Below the pieces are notes generated by a model that was given only the letters and a program-made list of their open reading frames with translations, did not search any database and was not told where the DNA came from. The position numbers and the translations under genes are program-made. This document shows, one piece after another, positions 1 through 9,293 of a DNA stretch of 46,704 nucleotides. Origin of the DNA: an uncultured Coprococcus sp. (GTDB taxonomy: Bacteria; Bacillota; Clostridia; Lachnospirales; Lachnospiraceae); the NCBI GenBank assembly GCA_947632705.1, contig CANRQE010000015.1, positions 1-46,704 on the forward strand. Direction: 5' to 3'. Numbering within the stretch: position 1 is the stretch's first letter; the number at the start of each line of letters is the position of its first letter.

Positions 1-711
1 TATAACTACCTTCTTCTCATTTTTCTTTAATAAAAACAGAATCTTCAATGCCTCCAGAACTGATTTTGCTTTCAGGCTGGAAGTTCCTCCCACATAATGG
101 ATCGGGATTTCCGCATAACTATAATCCCTGCAGTAATACTTCATCTCTGTCTGATACATATGTCCGGTTGACAGGAACTGACCAAAGTCCATCCTTTTTA
201 GCACATCCGCCTGAAATCCTTCATATCCACTGGTCATATCCCGTAGCTTTGTTCCGAGGATCAGATTGGCAAGGAAGGTGCCACCACGGCTTAAAATCTT
301 TCTATAAAAGGAAATATTTGTATCAGATCCGCCTTTGATAAATCTGGAGCCCCAGACACAATCCGTTCCTTTCTCCAGCTCTTCTATAAACCCTGGCAGT
401 TCCTCCGGCTTATGGCTGCCTCCGCCATCCATCTCAATAATCTGCTCTGCACCATCTTTTAATGCGCACTGAAATCCATAGAGATAACAGCTGATCAAGC
501 CCTTGGATTCTTTATAGAAAATACAACGTACTTTCTGTTCATATTTTAATTCCGCATTTCTGATGATCTCCTCTGTCCTGTCTTTTGAAAAAGCATCAAT
601 AATAAGATACAGATACAGATTATCATACTGATATGCCATAATCTTGTCAATCACCTGTTCCATTGTGGCTTCTTCATTTGCAACAGGCATAACAATGATA
701 GTCTTCTTCAT
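1..711 (-). CDS. Family 2 glycosyltransferase, 3' end cut by window edge
   Basis: At least 237 codons are open from an ATG at 711 to the left edge with no stop, so the C-terminus is missing. The N-terminus is a GT-A fold of the dolichol-phosphate-mannose-synthase/CsbB kind: MKKTIIVMPVANEEAT (nucleotide-binding strand), Asp39 and Asp44 in LIIDAFSKDRT, and later RDMTSGYEGFQ, which matches the conserved TSG(F/Y) segment. Such enzymes usually move a sugar from a nucleotide donor to a lipid phosphate or a surface polymer. The usual DxD-like motif reads EMDGGGSHKPEE (Asp95), so the second acid is glycine. A GGGAG ribosome site lies about 8 nt upstream of the ATG. The gene sits behind the terminator of the amino-acid operon and probably starts its own transcript. 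Family call is secure; donor, acceptor and possible C-terminal membrane segments cannot be judged here. Confidence 0.85.
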   Translation of the reverse strand, partial: MKKTIIVMPVANEEATMEQVIDKIMAYQYDNLYLYLIIDAFSKDRTEEIIRNAELKYEQKVRCIFYKESKGLISCYLYGFQCALKDGAEQIIEMDGGGSHKPEELPGFIEELEKGTDCVWGSRFIKGGSDTNISFYRKILSRGGTFLANLILGTKLRDMTSGYEGFQADVLKRMDFGQFLSTGHMYQTEMKYYCRDYSYAEIPIHYVGGTSSLKAKSVLEALKILFLLKKNEKKVVI

Positions 712-747
712 ATTTAAACTCCCTGTTTTTCGTTTATCAGATGTCCC

Positions 748-775
748 TTTACACATGTTTGAAGCAGTCAGTCAA
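748..775 (-). promoter_or_regulatory. Possible promoter for the glycosyltransferase gene
   Basis: On the minus strand TTGACT (770-775) is followed after 16 bp by TGTAAA (748-753), a weak -10 with four of six consensus bases. It lies between the operon terminator and the ATG at 711, which is where a promoter is needed. Support is only moderate because the -10 is poor. Confidence 0.35.
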
Positions 776-801
776 CGCAACCATGTGCATGCTGTAGTAG
801 T

Positions 802-849
802 AAAAAGAGGTGACCATGGATTATATCCTGTAATCCCTGATCATCTCTT
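802..849 (-). terminator. Terminator of the leu-ilv-ser-asd operon
   Basis: Downstream of the asd stop codon an imperfect hairpin has outer arms AAGAG/CTCTT and an inner GGATTA/TAATCC stem with wobble pairs between. On the minus strand it is followed by five Ts (802-806). This is a factor-independent terminator layout and separates asd from the glycosyltransferase gene. Confidence 0.65.
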
Positions 850-864
850 TCATATACCGTCTGT

Positions 865-1950
865 CTATTTTTTTTCAATATATCCCTGCGCTTTTAACAG
901 TTCTGCACATAGAATCGCACCGCCTGCTGCACCTCTGACCGTATTATGGGACAGCCCGATAAACTTCCAGTCATAGACTGAATCTTCTCTGATCCTTCCG
1001 ACACTGATCCCCATACCATTTTCATAATCTACATCCAGACTGACCTGAGGACGGTTCTCCTCCTCCAGATACTGGATGAACTGCTTCGGTGCACTTGGAA
1101 GATTCAGTTCCTGCGGAATGCCCCTAAAGGTTACCAGTTTATCAATCAGCTGTTCCTTTGTGGGTTTCTTCTTAAACTTCACAAATACGGCTGCTGTATG
1201 TCCATTTAAAACAGGCACCCTGATACACTGACAGGTAATCACCGGAGATTCCGCCGGTACGATTACACCGTCCCGGATTTCACCCCAGATACGAAGCGGT
1301 TCCTTCTCGGACTTTTCCTCTTCCCCTCCAATATACGGAATAATATTTCCCATCATTTCCGGCCAGTCCCTAAAGGTTTTTCCGGCGCCGGAAATTGCCT
1401 GATAAGTGGTTGCCACTACTTCATATGGTTCAAATGCTTTCCACGCAGTTAACACCGGTGCATAAGACTGAATGGAGCAATTGGGCTTTACAGCCACAAA
1501 CCCTCTTGCAATGCCAAGTCTTTTTCTTTGAAAATCAATGACCTGCATATGTTCCGGATTGATTTCCGGAACCACCATCGGAACATCCGGAGTCCATCTA
1601 TGTGCAGAATTATTGGATACAACCGGCGTTTCCGTTTTTGCATAAGCCTCCTCAATAGCCTTGATCTCGTCCTTGGTCATATCTACGGCGCTGAATACAA
1701 AGTCTACCGTTGATGCAACCTGTTCCACCTCGTTAACATTATATACAATCAGATCCTTCACTGCTTCCGGCATCGGCGTATCCATCTTCCATCTGTCACC
1801 GACCGCTTCCGCATATGTTTTGCCTGCACTCCGCGGGCTGGCAGCTACCGTTACTACTTCAAACCATGGATGATGTTCCAACAGAGCTATAAATCTCTGC
1901 CCTACCATACCGGTTGCACCAAGAATCCCTACTTTTAATTTTTCGCTCAT
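865..1950 (-). CDS. asd: Aspartate-semialdehyde dehydrogenase
   Basis: 361 residues. It reduces aspartyl phosphate to aspartate semialdehyde with NADPH, the branch point to lysine/diaminopimelate, threonine and methionine. The N-terminal dinucleotide motif GILGATGMVGQRF covers residues 8-20, the catalytic cysteine is Cys158 in KPNCSIQSY, and an active-site histidine is likely in NGHTAAV. Overall similarity is to the archaeal/fungal-type enzyme rather than the E. coli type, a form also common in Clostridia (family knowledge). The start has an ACGAGGT ribosome site. It is the last gene of the operon, 15 nt behind serA. Threonine made from its product feeds 2-oxobutyrate and isoleucine, which fits the ilv genes upstream. 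Confidence 0.96.
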   Translation of the reverse strand: MSEKLKVGILGATGMVGQRFIALLEHHPWFEVVTVAASPRSAGKTYAEAVGDRWKMDTPMPEAVKDLIVYNVNEVEQVASTVDFVFSAVDMTKDEIKAIEEAYAKTETPVVSNNSAHRWTPDVPMVVPEINPEHMQVIDFQRKRLGIARGFVAVKPNCSIQSYAPVLTAWKAFEPYEVVATTYQAISGAGKTFRDWPEMMGNIIPYIGGEEEKSEKEPLRIWGEIRDGVIVPAESPVITCQCIRVPVLNGHTAAVFVKFKKKPTKEQLIDKLVTFRGIPQELNLPSAPKQFIQYLEEENRPQVSLDVDYENGMGISVGRIREDSVYDWKFIGLSHNTVRGAAGGAILCAELLKAQGYIEKK

Positions 1951-1965
1951 CTTCTATACCTCGTC

Positions 1966-3132
1966 TTATTTAATTACACGAACCTTTACAACTCCGTCAA
2001 TAGCTTCCAGCGCCTGTATATCCTCCGGACTCGATTTGGCACCAATATCCAGTACAGAATATGCATGTTCTCCCTTAGCCTGACTGATCATACCTGCCAC
2101 ATTGATTCCATGCTTCGCAAAAACGCCGGTAAACTGGGTCAGCATATTCGGTATATTCTTATGGCAGATTGTGATACGTTCTTCATCGGCACAGACACCC
2201 ATATTGACAGTCGGATAGTTGACGGAATTTTTGATATTTCCGTTTTCGATAAAGTCTATAATCTCCTTACATGCCATAATTGCACAATTATCCTCAGACT
2301 CTTCCGTGGATGCGCCCAGATGCGGGAGCGCAATCACATTCGGAACGCCTGCAACCAGCGGATTCGGGAAATCCGTAAGATATTTTGCGACCTTCCCGGA
2401 AGCAAGCGCCACTTTGATATCCTCTTCATTTACCAGAATATCCCTTGCAAAATTCAGAATCTTCACTCCGTCTTTCATCATCGCAAACGCATCTGCGTTT
2501 AACATTCCGGTTGTTGCAGGCAGGGCAGGCACATGAATCGTAATATAATCACATTCTTTATAGATATCCTCTACATTTGTGATATGCCTGATATATTTGG
2601 AAAGTCCCCATGCGGCGTCAACGGAGACAAACGGATCATATCCATATACTTCCATACCCAGTCTGACACCGATATTGGCAACCTTGGCACCAATGGCACC
2701 AAGCCCGATCACACCCAGCTTCTTACCGGAAATTTCATGACCGGCAAATTCCTTTTTCTGCTTTTCAACCTTTTTCGCAATATCCGGGTCATCCGCATTT
2801 TCCTTTACCCAGTTATAGCCTCCGATCAAATCTCTGGAAGCAAGCAAAAGTGCTGCAATTACAATTTCCTTTACACCGTTGGCATTTGCACCCGGCGTAT
2901 TAAAAACAACAATTCCTTTTTCCGCACATTGCTCAAGCGGAATATTGTTTACGCCTGCGCCGGCTCTTGCTACTGCCAGCAGCTTATCCGGCAATTCCAT
3001 ATCATGCATGGATGCACTCCTGACAAGCACGGCGTCAGCCTCCTCGTATGTATCTGTCACCTCATATGTATCCGGCAGCAAATCCATACCACAGGCAGCT
3101 ATCGGATTTAAACATTTAATTTTTACTGACAT
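1966..3132 (-). CDS. serA: D-3-phosphoglycerate dehydrogenase with ACT domain
   Basis: 388 residues. It oxidises 3-phosphoglycerate to 3-phosphohydroxypyruvate, the first step of serine synthesis. The NAD-binding motif GVIGLGAIGAKVA and the substrate-side arginine in NFARD are visible, and the His of the active-site pair is in ALPHLGAST. The last ~75 residues form an ACT domain (MLTQFTGVFAKHGINVAGM), usually the serine-binding regulatory part. The reading frame extends 40 codons upstream, but the start at 3132 is preferred: it has an AGAGGAG site and gives the normal N-terminus MSVKIKCLNP. The segment where the catalytic Glu normally sits (DVF..EP in E. coli SerA) reads TDFPNPLVAG here, with Asn in place. 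It lies 49 nt behind serC. Confidence 0.95.
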   Translation of the reverse strand: MSVKIKCLNPIAACGMDLLPDTYEVTDTYEEADAVLVRSASMHDMELPDKLLAVARAGAGVNNIPLEQCAEKGIVVFNTPGANANGVKEIVIAALLLASRDLIGGYNWVKENADDPDIAKKVEKQKKEFAGHEISGKKLGVIGLGAIGAKVANIGVRLGMEVYGYDPFVSVDAAWGLSKYIRHITNVEDIYKECDYITIHVPALPATTGMLNADAFAMMKDGVKILNFARDILVNEEDIKVALASGKVAKYLTDFPNPLVAGVPNVIALPHLGASTEESEDNCAIMACKEIIDFIENGNIKNSVNYPTVNMGVCADEERITICHKNIPNMLTQFTGVFAKHGINVAGMISQAKGEHAYSVLDIGAKSSPEDIQALEAIDGVVKVRVIK

Positions 3133-3181
3133 GTCTGTTTTCTCCTCTAATCTTATTATTCTTGAATCCTTTTTGACGGGA

Positions 3182-4264
3182 TCATGAATGTTCCTCTTCA
3201 AATTTCTGCATAAATGCAACCAGTTTTTCAACCCCTTCAATCGGCATTGCATTGTAAATGGATGCCCGCATACCGCCGACAGACCTGTGTCCCTTCAGAT
3301 TGACAAATCCGGCCGCAGTTGCTTCTTTTACAAATTTTGCATCCAGTTCTTCATTGCCTGTCACAAAAGGAACATTCATCAGCGAACGGTCCTCCTTTAC
3401 AACAGTTCCCCGAAACATTTTGGAGCTGTCTAAGAAATCATAAAGGATTGCCGCTTTTTTCTCATTATGTACCTTCATTGCAGCAAGACCGCCCATTTCC
3501 TTTACCCATTTGAACACCTTGCCGCAGATATAGATTCCATAGCATGGGGGCGTATTGTAAAGAGAATCATTGTCTGCCTGCGTCTTATATTTTAACATTG
3601 TCGGACAAAACGGCATAACATCATCCCGGATCAGATCCTCCCTGATAATTGCGACCACCACGCCTGCCGGTCCCACATTCTTTTGAACGCCGAAATAAAT
3701 CAGGCCGTAATCAGAAACATTGATTGGCTGGGACAGAATGTCAGACGACATATCCGCCACCAGGATCTTTCCCTTGGTATTCGGAAGGGTATGGAATGTC
3801 GTTCCATAAATTGTATTGTTGTGACAAATATAAACATAATCCGCATCTTCATCAATCGGAAGATCAGAACAATCCGGAATATAAGAAAACGTTTTATCGG
3901 CCGAAGATGCTACGGCCACCGCTTTTCCATATTTTTTGGCCTCTTCATATGCTTTTTTTGCCCACTGCCCGGTAATGATATAATCTGCCACACCGTTTTT
4001 CATCAAATTCATCGGAATGGCCGCAAACTGCTGGGATGCGCCTCCCTGTAAAAACAGTACCTTATAATTATCCGGAATTTCCAGTATATCCCGCAAATCC
4101 TGTTCGGCTTCTTTTATAATCGCATCAAAAGCCTTGGATCGATGGCTCATCTCCATAACACTCATACCTGTGCCTCTGTAATCCAGCATCTCTTCTGCTG
4201 CTTCTTTTAATACCACCTCAGGTAACACAGATGGTCCTGCTGAAAAATTAAACACTCTTGCCAT
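3182..4264 (-). CDS. serC: Phosphoserine aminotransferase
   Basis: 360 residues. It is a PLP enzyme converting 3-phosphohydroxypyruvate and glutamate to phosphoserine, the second step of serine synthesis. Visible signatures are the N-terminus ARVFNFSAGPSVLPE, the lysine of the PLP Schiff base in FGVQKNVGPAG, and the C-terminal GHRSVGGMRASIYNA phosphate-binding segment. The open frame extends 37 codons further up into ilvB, but the start at 4264 has an AAAGGAG site at a 9-nt distance and gives the standard N-terminus. serC followed by serA makes a serine pair inside the branched-chain operon. No serB-type phosphatase is present in the window. Confidence 0.97.
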   Translation of the reverse strand: MARVFNFSAGPSVLPEVVLKEAAEEMLDYRGTGMSVMEMSHRSKAFDAIIKEAEQDLRDILEIPDNYKVLFLQGGASQQFAAIPMNLMKNGVADYIITGQWAKKAYEEAKKYGKAVAVASSADKTFSYIPDCSDLPIDEDADYVYICHNNTIYGTTFHTLPNTKGKILVADMSSDILSQPINVSDYGLIYFGVQKNVGPAGVVVAIIREDLIRDDVMPFCPTMLKYKTQADNDSLYNTPPCYGIYICGKVFKWVKEMGGLAAMKVHNEKKAAILYDFLDSSKMFRGTVVKEDRSLMNVPFVTGNEELDAKFVKEATAAGFVNLKGHRSVGGMRASIYNAMPIEGVEKLVAFMQKFEEEHS

Positions 4265-4308
4265 AAATTTTTTCTCCTTTAATATTATTTTCCTGTGTAA
4301 CCAATATC

Positions 4309-5988
4309 CTAGTCGTCCAGATCTGCTTCTGAAAAACAGGTATCTATTGCTGCGCCGGGTGCCACCATCGGCCATACCTTATCATCCTCATGGATCATAA
4401 CATCAATGACCACAGGTCCTTTTGCATCAAGTGCAGTCTGCATAGCCTGCTCAAACTCAGAAAGTGTCGTAACCCTGATGCCTACGGCTCCCAGTCCTTC
4501 TGCAACCTTTACAAAGTCTACAGAATCATTCAGTACGGTATTGGAATATCTGTGCCCGTAAAATAGAGTCTGCCACTGACGTACCATTCCCAAAACATGA
4601 TTGTTCAAAACGACCTGAATGATCGGAACCTGATATCTGGATGCTGTCGCTATTTCATTCATATTCATACGGAAGCATCCGTCTCCCGCTATATTAATGA
4701 CTGTTTTTTCCGGACGACCGTATTTTGCGCCGATTGCTGCACCAACACCAAATCCCATGGTTCCAAGTCCTCCTGAGGACAACAGCGTTCTCGGTTCTTT
4801 ATAAATATAATTCTGCGCCGCCCACATCTGATGCTGTCCGACATCCGTAGTGATTATAGCATTTCCTTCTGTCATTTCATAGATTTTTTTGATCACAACC
4901 GGACCTGTCAGAGCATTCTCAGGATACGGATCCGGATTCTGCTTTGCAAGCTCTTCTATTTCCGCCATCCATGCTCTGTTGGACTGGGCCGGAAGCTTAC
5001 TGTTTAACATTGCCAGAATCTCCTTGGCATCCCCTATAATACTGGCGCTGGTAGGAATATTTTTATCGATTTCCGCTGCATCAATATCGATATGTATGAT
5101 TTTCGCATTCGGCGCAAATTTTGCTGCATTGCCGATCACTCTGTCCGAAAAACGGGCGCCGATCACAATGACCAGATCGGACCGGGAAACGCCTAAATTC
5201 GAGGTCTTCGTTCCATGCATACCAATCATACCGGTATATCTGACATTGCCTCCGTCAAAAGCGCCCTTTCCCATTAATGTATCACAAACCGGAGCATCTA
5301 CCTTTTCCACAAATTCTTTTAATTCTTCTGATGCACCGGAGGTTACCACACCGCCTCCTACCAGAATATACGGTCTGCGGGAAACCTTGATCATATCAAT
5401 TACCTTACTGACCGCTTCCGCCTCAATCGTATCTGTCTGTCTCTGAACCGTCTCCGGCTTCATTGGAACATATTCCGTCTCTGCCGCCGTTACATCCTTG
5501 GTTATATCTACCAATACAGGACCCGGTCTTCCCGTTTTTGCGATCTTAAAAGCCCTCCTGATTGTCGGTGCCAGATCCTCCACCTGCTTGACAATAAAGC
5601 TATGCTTGGTAATCGGCATTACAACGCCGGCAATATCTACTTCCTGGAAGCTGTCTTTCCCCAGCATATTAACACCTACATTCGCCGTGATAGCTACAAC
5701 CGGAACAGAATCCATATATGCTGTTGCAATTCCAGTTACCAGATTGGTTGCTCCCGGACCGGAGGTTGCCATACAAACGCCGACCTTTCCGGTCGCTCGC
5801 GCATAACCGTCTGCAGCATGTGCCGCCCCCTGTTCATGGGAAGTCAATACATGATGAATCTCATCCTGATGCTGATACAATGCATCATAGACATTTAAAA
5901 TGGTGCCTCCCGGATAACCGAATACAGTATCGACTCCCTGTTCCTTTAAACACTCTATTACAATTTCAGAACCTGATAATTTTGCCAT
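4309..5988 (-). CDS. ilvB: Acetolactate synthase, large (catalytic) subunit
   Basis: 559 residues. This ThDP/FAD enzyme condenses two pyruvates, or pyruvate with 2-oxobutyrate, in valine, leucine and isoleucine synthesis. The cofactor-activating Glu52 is in TSHEQGAA; GYARATGK follows; the ThDP-Mg motif begins GDGCFRMNMNEIATA and ends with the N of VVLNN. The segment FYGHRYSNT matches the anabolic enzyme rather than other ThDP oxidases. Its length fits a catalytic chain without a fused regulatory domain, and no ilvN small-subunit gene lies next to it, so a regulatory chain, if used, is encoded elsewhere. It is 13 nt behind ilvD. Confidence 0.96.
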   Translation of the reverse strand: MAKLSGSEIVIECLKEQGVDTVFGYPGGTILNVYDALYQHQDEIHHVLTSHEQGAAHAADGYARATGKVGVCMATSGPGATNLVTGIATAYMDSVPVVAITANVGVNMLGKDSFQEVDIAGVVMPITKHSFIVKQVEDLAPTIRRAFKIAKTGRPGPVLVDITKDVTAAETEYVPMKPETVQRQTDTIEAEAVSKVIDMIKVSRRPYILVGGGVVTSGASEELKEFVEKVDAPVCDTLMGKGAFDGGNVRYTGMIGMHGTKTSNLGVSRSDLVIVIGARFSDRVIGNAAKFAPNAKIIHIDIDAAEIDKNIPTSASIIGDAKEILAMLNSKLPAQSNRAWMAEIEELAKQNPDPYPENALTGPVVIKKIYEMTEGNAIITTDVGQHQMWAAQNYIYKEPRTLLSSGGLGTMGFGVGAAIGAKYGRPEKTVINIAGDGCFRMNMNEIATASRYQVPIIQVVLNNHVLGMVRQWQTLFYGHRYSNTVLNDSVDFVKVAEGLGAVGIRVTTLSEFEQAMQTALDAKGPVVIDVMIHEDDKVWPMVAPGAAIDTCFSEADLDD

Positions 5989-6001
5989 TTTTGATCTCCT
6001 C

Positions 6002-7672
6002 TTACTTTCCTGGTACTTCTAAGACAGCGCCTCTGTTACCCGATGTGACCATAGCCTGATATCTGGCAAGATATCCGGTCGTAACCTTAGGCTCTCTCGG
6101 CTTCCATGCGGCTCTTCTCTGCTCCAATATTTCATCCGGTACAGCCAGAGTCAGCGTATGGTTGTCAATATCTATCTGAATGATATCCCCTTCTTCTACC
6201 AGTGCAATCGGTCCTCCTACGGCTGCCTCCGGAGATATATGTCCGATTGAAGCGCCCCGGCTGGCACCTGAGAACCGGCCGTCTGTGATCAATGCAACAG
6301 ATGAGCCAAGTCCCATACCCGCAATCGCTGAAGTCGGATTTAACATTTCCCGCATGCCCGGTCCTCCTTTTGGACCCTCATATCTGATTACAACCACATC
6401 GCCTTCCACAATTCTGCCGCCTTTGATTGCTTCAATCGCATCCTCTTCACAGTCAAACACTCTGGCAGGGCCTTCATGCACCATCATTTCCGGTACAACA
6501 GCGGAACGTTTTACAACAGAACCGTCCGGTGCCAGATTTCCTTTTAATACTGCAAGACCTCCTGTTTTACTATATGGACGATCCAACGGCCTGATAACCT
6601 CAGGATTTCTATTGACAGCTCCTGCAACTGCCTCACCTATCGTTTTACCTGTGACTGTCATGCAGTCCTCATTGATAAGACTTAATGTCTTTAACTGGTT
6701 TATAACCGCATAAACACCGCCGGCTTCATTCAGATCTTCCATATAGGTCGGTCCCGCAGGTGCCAGATGGCACAGGTTCGGAGTTCTCTCACTAATCTCA
6801 TTTGCAAAGGATATATCAAAGTCAAAACCGATTTCATGTGCAATTGCCGGGATATGCAGCATGGAGTTTGTAGAGCAGCCAAGTGCCATATCTACAGTCA
6901 GGGCATTGATGATTGCTTCTTTTGTAATAATATCCCTGGGTCTGATATTCTTTCGGTACATCTCCATAACTGCCATTCCCGCATGCTTTGCAAGCTTCAG
7001 TCTTTCCGAGTAAACTGCCGGAATCGTTCCGTTACCCGGAAGGCCCATTCCAAGCGCCTCTGTCAGGCAGTTCATGGAATTAGCGGTATACATTCCGGAA
7101 CAGGAACCACAGGTCGGACAGGCTTTACATTCAAATTCATTGACATCCTCCTTTGTCATGGTGCCTGCAGTATAGGAACCAACCGCTTCAAACATACTGG
7201 ATAAGCTGGTTTTATGTCCCTTTACATGTCCTGCGAGCATCGGCCCGCCGGATACAAATACCGTAGGAACATTCACCCTGGCTGCCGCCATCAGAAGTCC
7301 CGGTACATTCTTATCACAGTTAGGAATCATAACCAAAGCATCAAACTGATGGGCGATAGCCATTGCCTCTGTAGAATCTGCGATCAGATCCCTGGTCACC
7401 AGAGAATATTTCATACCGATATGCCCCATCGCAATACCGTCACAGACTGCAATAGCCGGAAACATAACCGGTGTTCCGCCTGCCATCGCAACTCCCATTT
7501 TTACTGCCTGTGCAATCTTGTCCAGATTCATATGTCCCGGTACAATCTCATTATAGGAACAGACAATCCCAACCAGTGGTTTTTCCATTTCCTCTTCTGT
7601 CATTCCAAGTGCATGAAACAGAGAACGATGCGGAGCCTGCTGCATTCCTTTTTTTACATTATCACTTTTCAT
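6002..7672 (-). CDS. ilvD: Dihydroxy-acid dehydratase
   Basis: 556 residues. It dehydrates 2,3-dihydroxy-isovalerate and -methylvalerate to the 2-oxo acids, the last common step before transamination. Iron-sulphur ligand cysteines are visible in [10 protein letters not shown] and in [19 protein letters not shown]; the C-terminal [15 protein letters not shown] and [10 protein letters not shown] segments are family hallmarks. Length is normal. The gene lies 15 nt behind leuB and 13 nt ahead of ilvB. ilvC (ketol-acid reductoisomerase) and ilvE are absent from the window. Confidence 0.97.
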   Translation of the reverse strand: MKSDNVKKGMQQAPHRSLFHALGMTEEEMEKPLVGIVCSYNEIVPGHMNLDKIAQAVKMGVAMAGGTPVMFPAIAVCDGIAMGHIGMKYSLVTRDLIADSTEAMAIAHQFDALVMIPNCDKNVPGLLMAAARVNVPTVFVSGGPMLAGHVKGHKTSLSSMFEAVGSYTAGTMTKEDVNEFECKACPTCGSCSGMYTANSMNCLTEALGMGLPGNGTIPAVYSERLKLAKHAGMAVMEMYRKNIRPRDIITKEAIINALTVDMALGCSTNSMLHIPAIAHEIGFDFDISFANEISERTPNLCHLAPAGPTYMEDLNEAGGVYAVINQLKTLSLINEDCMTVTGKTIGEAVAGAVNRNPEVIRPLDRPYSKTGGLAVLKGNLAPDGSVVKRSAVVPEMMVHEGPARVFDCEEDAIEAIKGGRIVEGDVVVIRYEGPKGGPGMREMLNPTSAIAGMGLGSSVALITDGRFSGASRGASIGHISPEAAVGGPIALVEEGDIIQIDIDNHTLTLAVPDEILEQRRAAWKPREPKVTTGYLARYQAMVTSGNRGAVLEVPGK

Positions 7673-7687
7673 TCTTCTATCTCTCCT

Positions 7688-8770
7688 TTATATTCTTGCT
7701 GCTATCAGATCTCCCATTTCTGAACAGGAAACCTGCTTTGTTCCTTCCGATACGATATCACAGGTACGATACCCTTCTTTTAACACCTGCTTTACTGCCG
7801 CTTCAATGCCATCCGCCTCTTTATCCAGATCGAACGTATACCGAAGCATCATCGCTGCAGACAAAATGGTTGCAATCGGATTTGCCTTGTTCTGGCCTGC
7901 AATGTCCGGTGCAGAACCGCCGCTTGGCTCATACATTCCGAACTTCGTCTCATTTAAAGATGCCGAGGCCAGCATACCGATGGAGCCTGTGATCATGGAG
8001 GCCTCATCGGATAAGATATCTCCAAACATATTTTCAGTCAGGACAACATCAAACTGTGCAGGGTCCTTTACTAACTGCATTGCACAGTTATCAACCAGCA
8101 TATGCTCATAGGATATCTCCGGATAATCCTTCGCTACCTCTTCCACTACTTTTCTCCAGAGTCTGGAAGAGTCCAATACGTTTGCTTTATCCACAGAAGT
8201 GACCTTTTTTCTTCTCTTTCCCGCAATATCAAACGCCTTGACCGCAATTCTTCTGATTTCATTTTCATTGTAAATCAGATTATCGTGGGCAGTCAATACA
8301 CCATCTATTTCCATGGTACTTCTTTCACCGAAATACAATCCCCCGGTCAGTTCCCGCATAATCAGCATATCAAACCCCTTATCTGCAATTTCTGCTTTCA
8401 GCGGGCATGCTTCCTTTAATTCCTCATAAAGATTTGCCGGTCTGAGATTTGCGAACAGTCCCAGTTCCTTTCTGATTTTCAAAAGTCCGGCCTCCGGTCT
8501 CAGCTCAGGCGGAAGCTGATACCAGGGTGAAGTAGACGTATTGCCTCCGATGGAACCAAGTAAAACCGCATCTTTGGATTTTGCTATGGCTACCGCTTCA
8601 TCCGTAAGCGGAACTCCTGTTGCATCAATAGAACAGCCTCCCATCAGAATCTGCTCATATTGAAAACTGTGATCATATTTCTTTCCCACAGCATCTAATA
8701 CCTTTATTGCTTCTGTCACAACCTCAGGTCCGATACCGTCTCCCTTAATAACGGCCAGATTACATTCCAT
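7688..8770 (-). CDS. leuB: 3-Isopropylmalate dehydrogenase
   Basis: 360 residues. NAD-dependent oxidative decarboxylation of 3-isopropylmalate in leucine synthesis. The N-terminus NLAVIKGDGIGPEVV is the family signature. Substrate contacts are in LGLFANLRPANLY and MRELTGGLYFGE, the metal-binding aspartates fall in NMFGDILSDEASMI, and GSAPDIAGQNKANPIA marks the cofactor site. Gene order leuC-leuD-leuB with 16-21 nt gaps shows co-transcription. leuA, the first committed step, is not in the window. Confidence 0.97.
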   Translation of the reverse strand: MECNLAVIKGDGIGPEVVTEAIKVLDAVGKKYDHSFQYEQILMGGCSIDATGVPLTDEAVAIAKSKDAVLLGSIGGNTSTSPWYQLPPELRPEAGLLKIRKELGLFANLRPANLYEELKEACPLKAEIADKGFDMLIMRELTGGLYFGERSTMEIDGVLTAHDNLIYNENEIRRIAVKAFDIAGKRRKKVTSVDKANVLDSSRLWRKVVEEVAKDYPEISYEHMLVDNCAMQLVKDPAQFDVVLTENMFGDILSDEASMITGSIGMLASASLNETKFGMYEPSGGSAPDIAGQNKANPIATILSAAMMLRYTFDLDKEADGIEAAVKQVLKEGYRTCDIVSEGTKQVSCSEMGDLIAARI

Positions 8771-8786
8771 TTTCTCTTCCTCCGAC

Positions 8787-9272
8787 TTACTTATTATTGA
8801 TATAGTTGATCAGTCCCTCATTGCGAATAATTTCCTGCATAAACGGAGGGAATGCCTGACCTTTAAATTCCGTTCCTTTGGTCCTGTTATAGATCATACC
8901 GCTGTCAAAATCAATCTCCACCGTATCACCCGCATCAATCCCGTCAGCGGCTTCCGGACATTCTATAATCGGCAGTCCGATATTGATGGCATTTCTGTAA
9001 AAAATTCTGGCAAATGTCTCTGCAATCACGCAGCTGATACCGGAAGCTTTAATCGCAATCGGTGCATGCTCTCTGGACGAGCCGCATCCGAAATTTTTCT
9101 TTGCCACCATAATATCTCCCGGTTTTACCCTGTTTACAAAATCCTTGTCAATATCCTCCATGCAATTCTTCGCCAGCTCCGCCGGATCCGAAGAATTCAG
9201 ATATCTTGCGGGAATTATAACGTCAGTATCCACATTATCCCCGTATTTGTGAACTGTACCACATGCTTTCAT
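8787..9272 (-). CDS. leuD: 3-Isopropylmalate dehydratase, small subunit
   Basis: 161 residues, the short bacterial/archaeal form. It is the swivelling domain that pairs with LeuC to isomerise 2- to 3-isopropylmalate. [13 protein letters not shown] near the N-terminus and [17 protein letters not shown] in the middle are characteristic. The short form matches the HacA/LeuC type of large subunit encoded immediately upstream (21 nt). Confidence 0.96.
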   Translation of the reverse strand: MKACGTVHKYGDNVDTDVIIPARYLNSSDPAELAKNCMEDIDKDFVNRVKPGDIMVAKKNFGCGSSREHAPIAIKASGISCVIAETFARIFYRNAINIGLPIIECPEAADGIDAGDTVEIDFDSGMIYNRTKGTEFKGQAFPPFMQEIIRNEGLINYINNK

Positions 9273-9293
9273 ATGAAACCTCCAATCTACTTT

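Noticed and set aside
44..976. Plus-strand frames opposite the glycosyltransferase and asd
   Set aside because: They have no family resemblance and lie antisense to genes with clear motifs; they are shadow frames.
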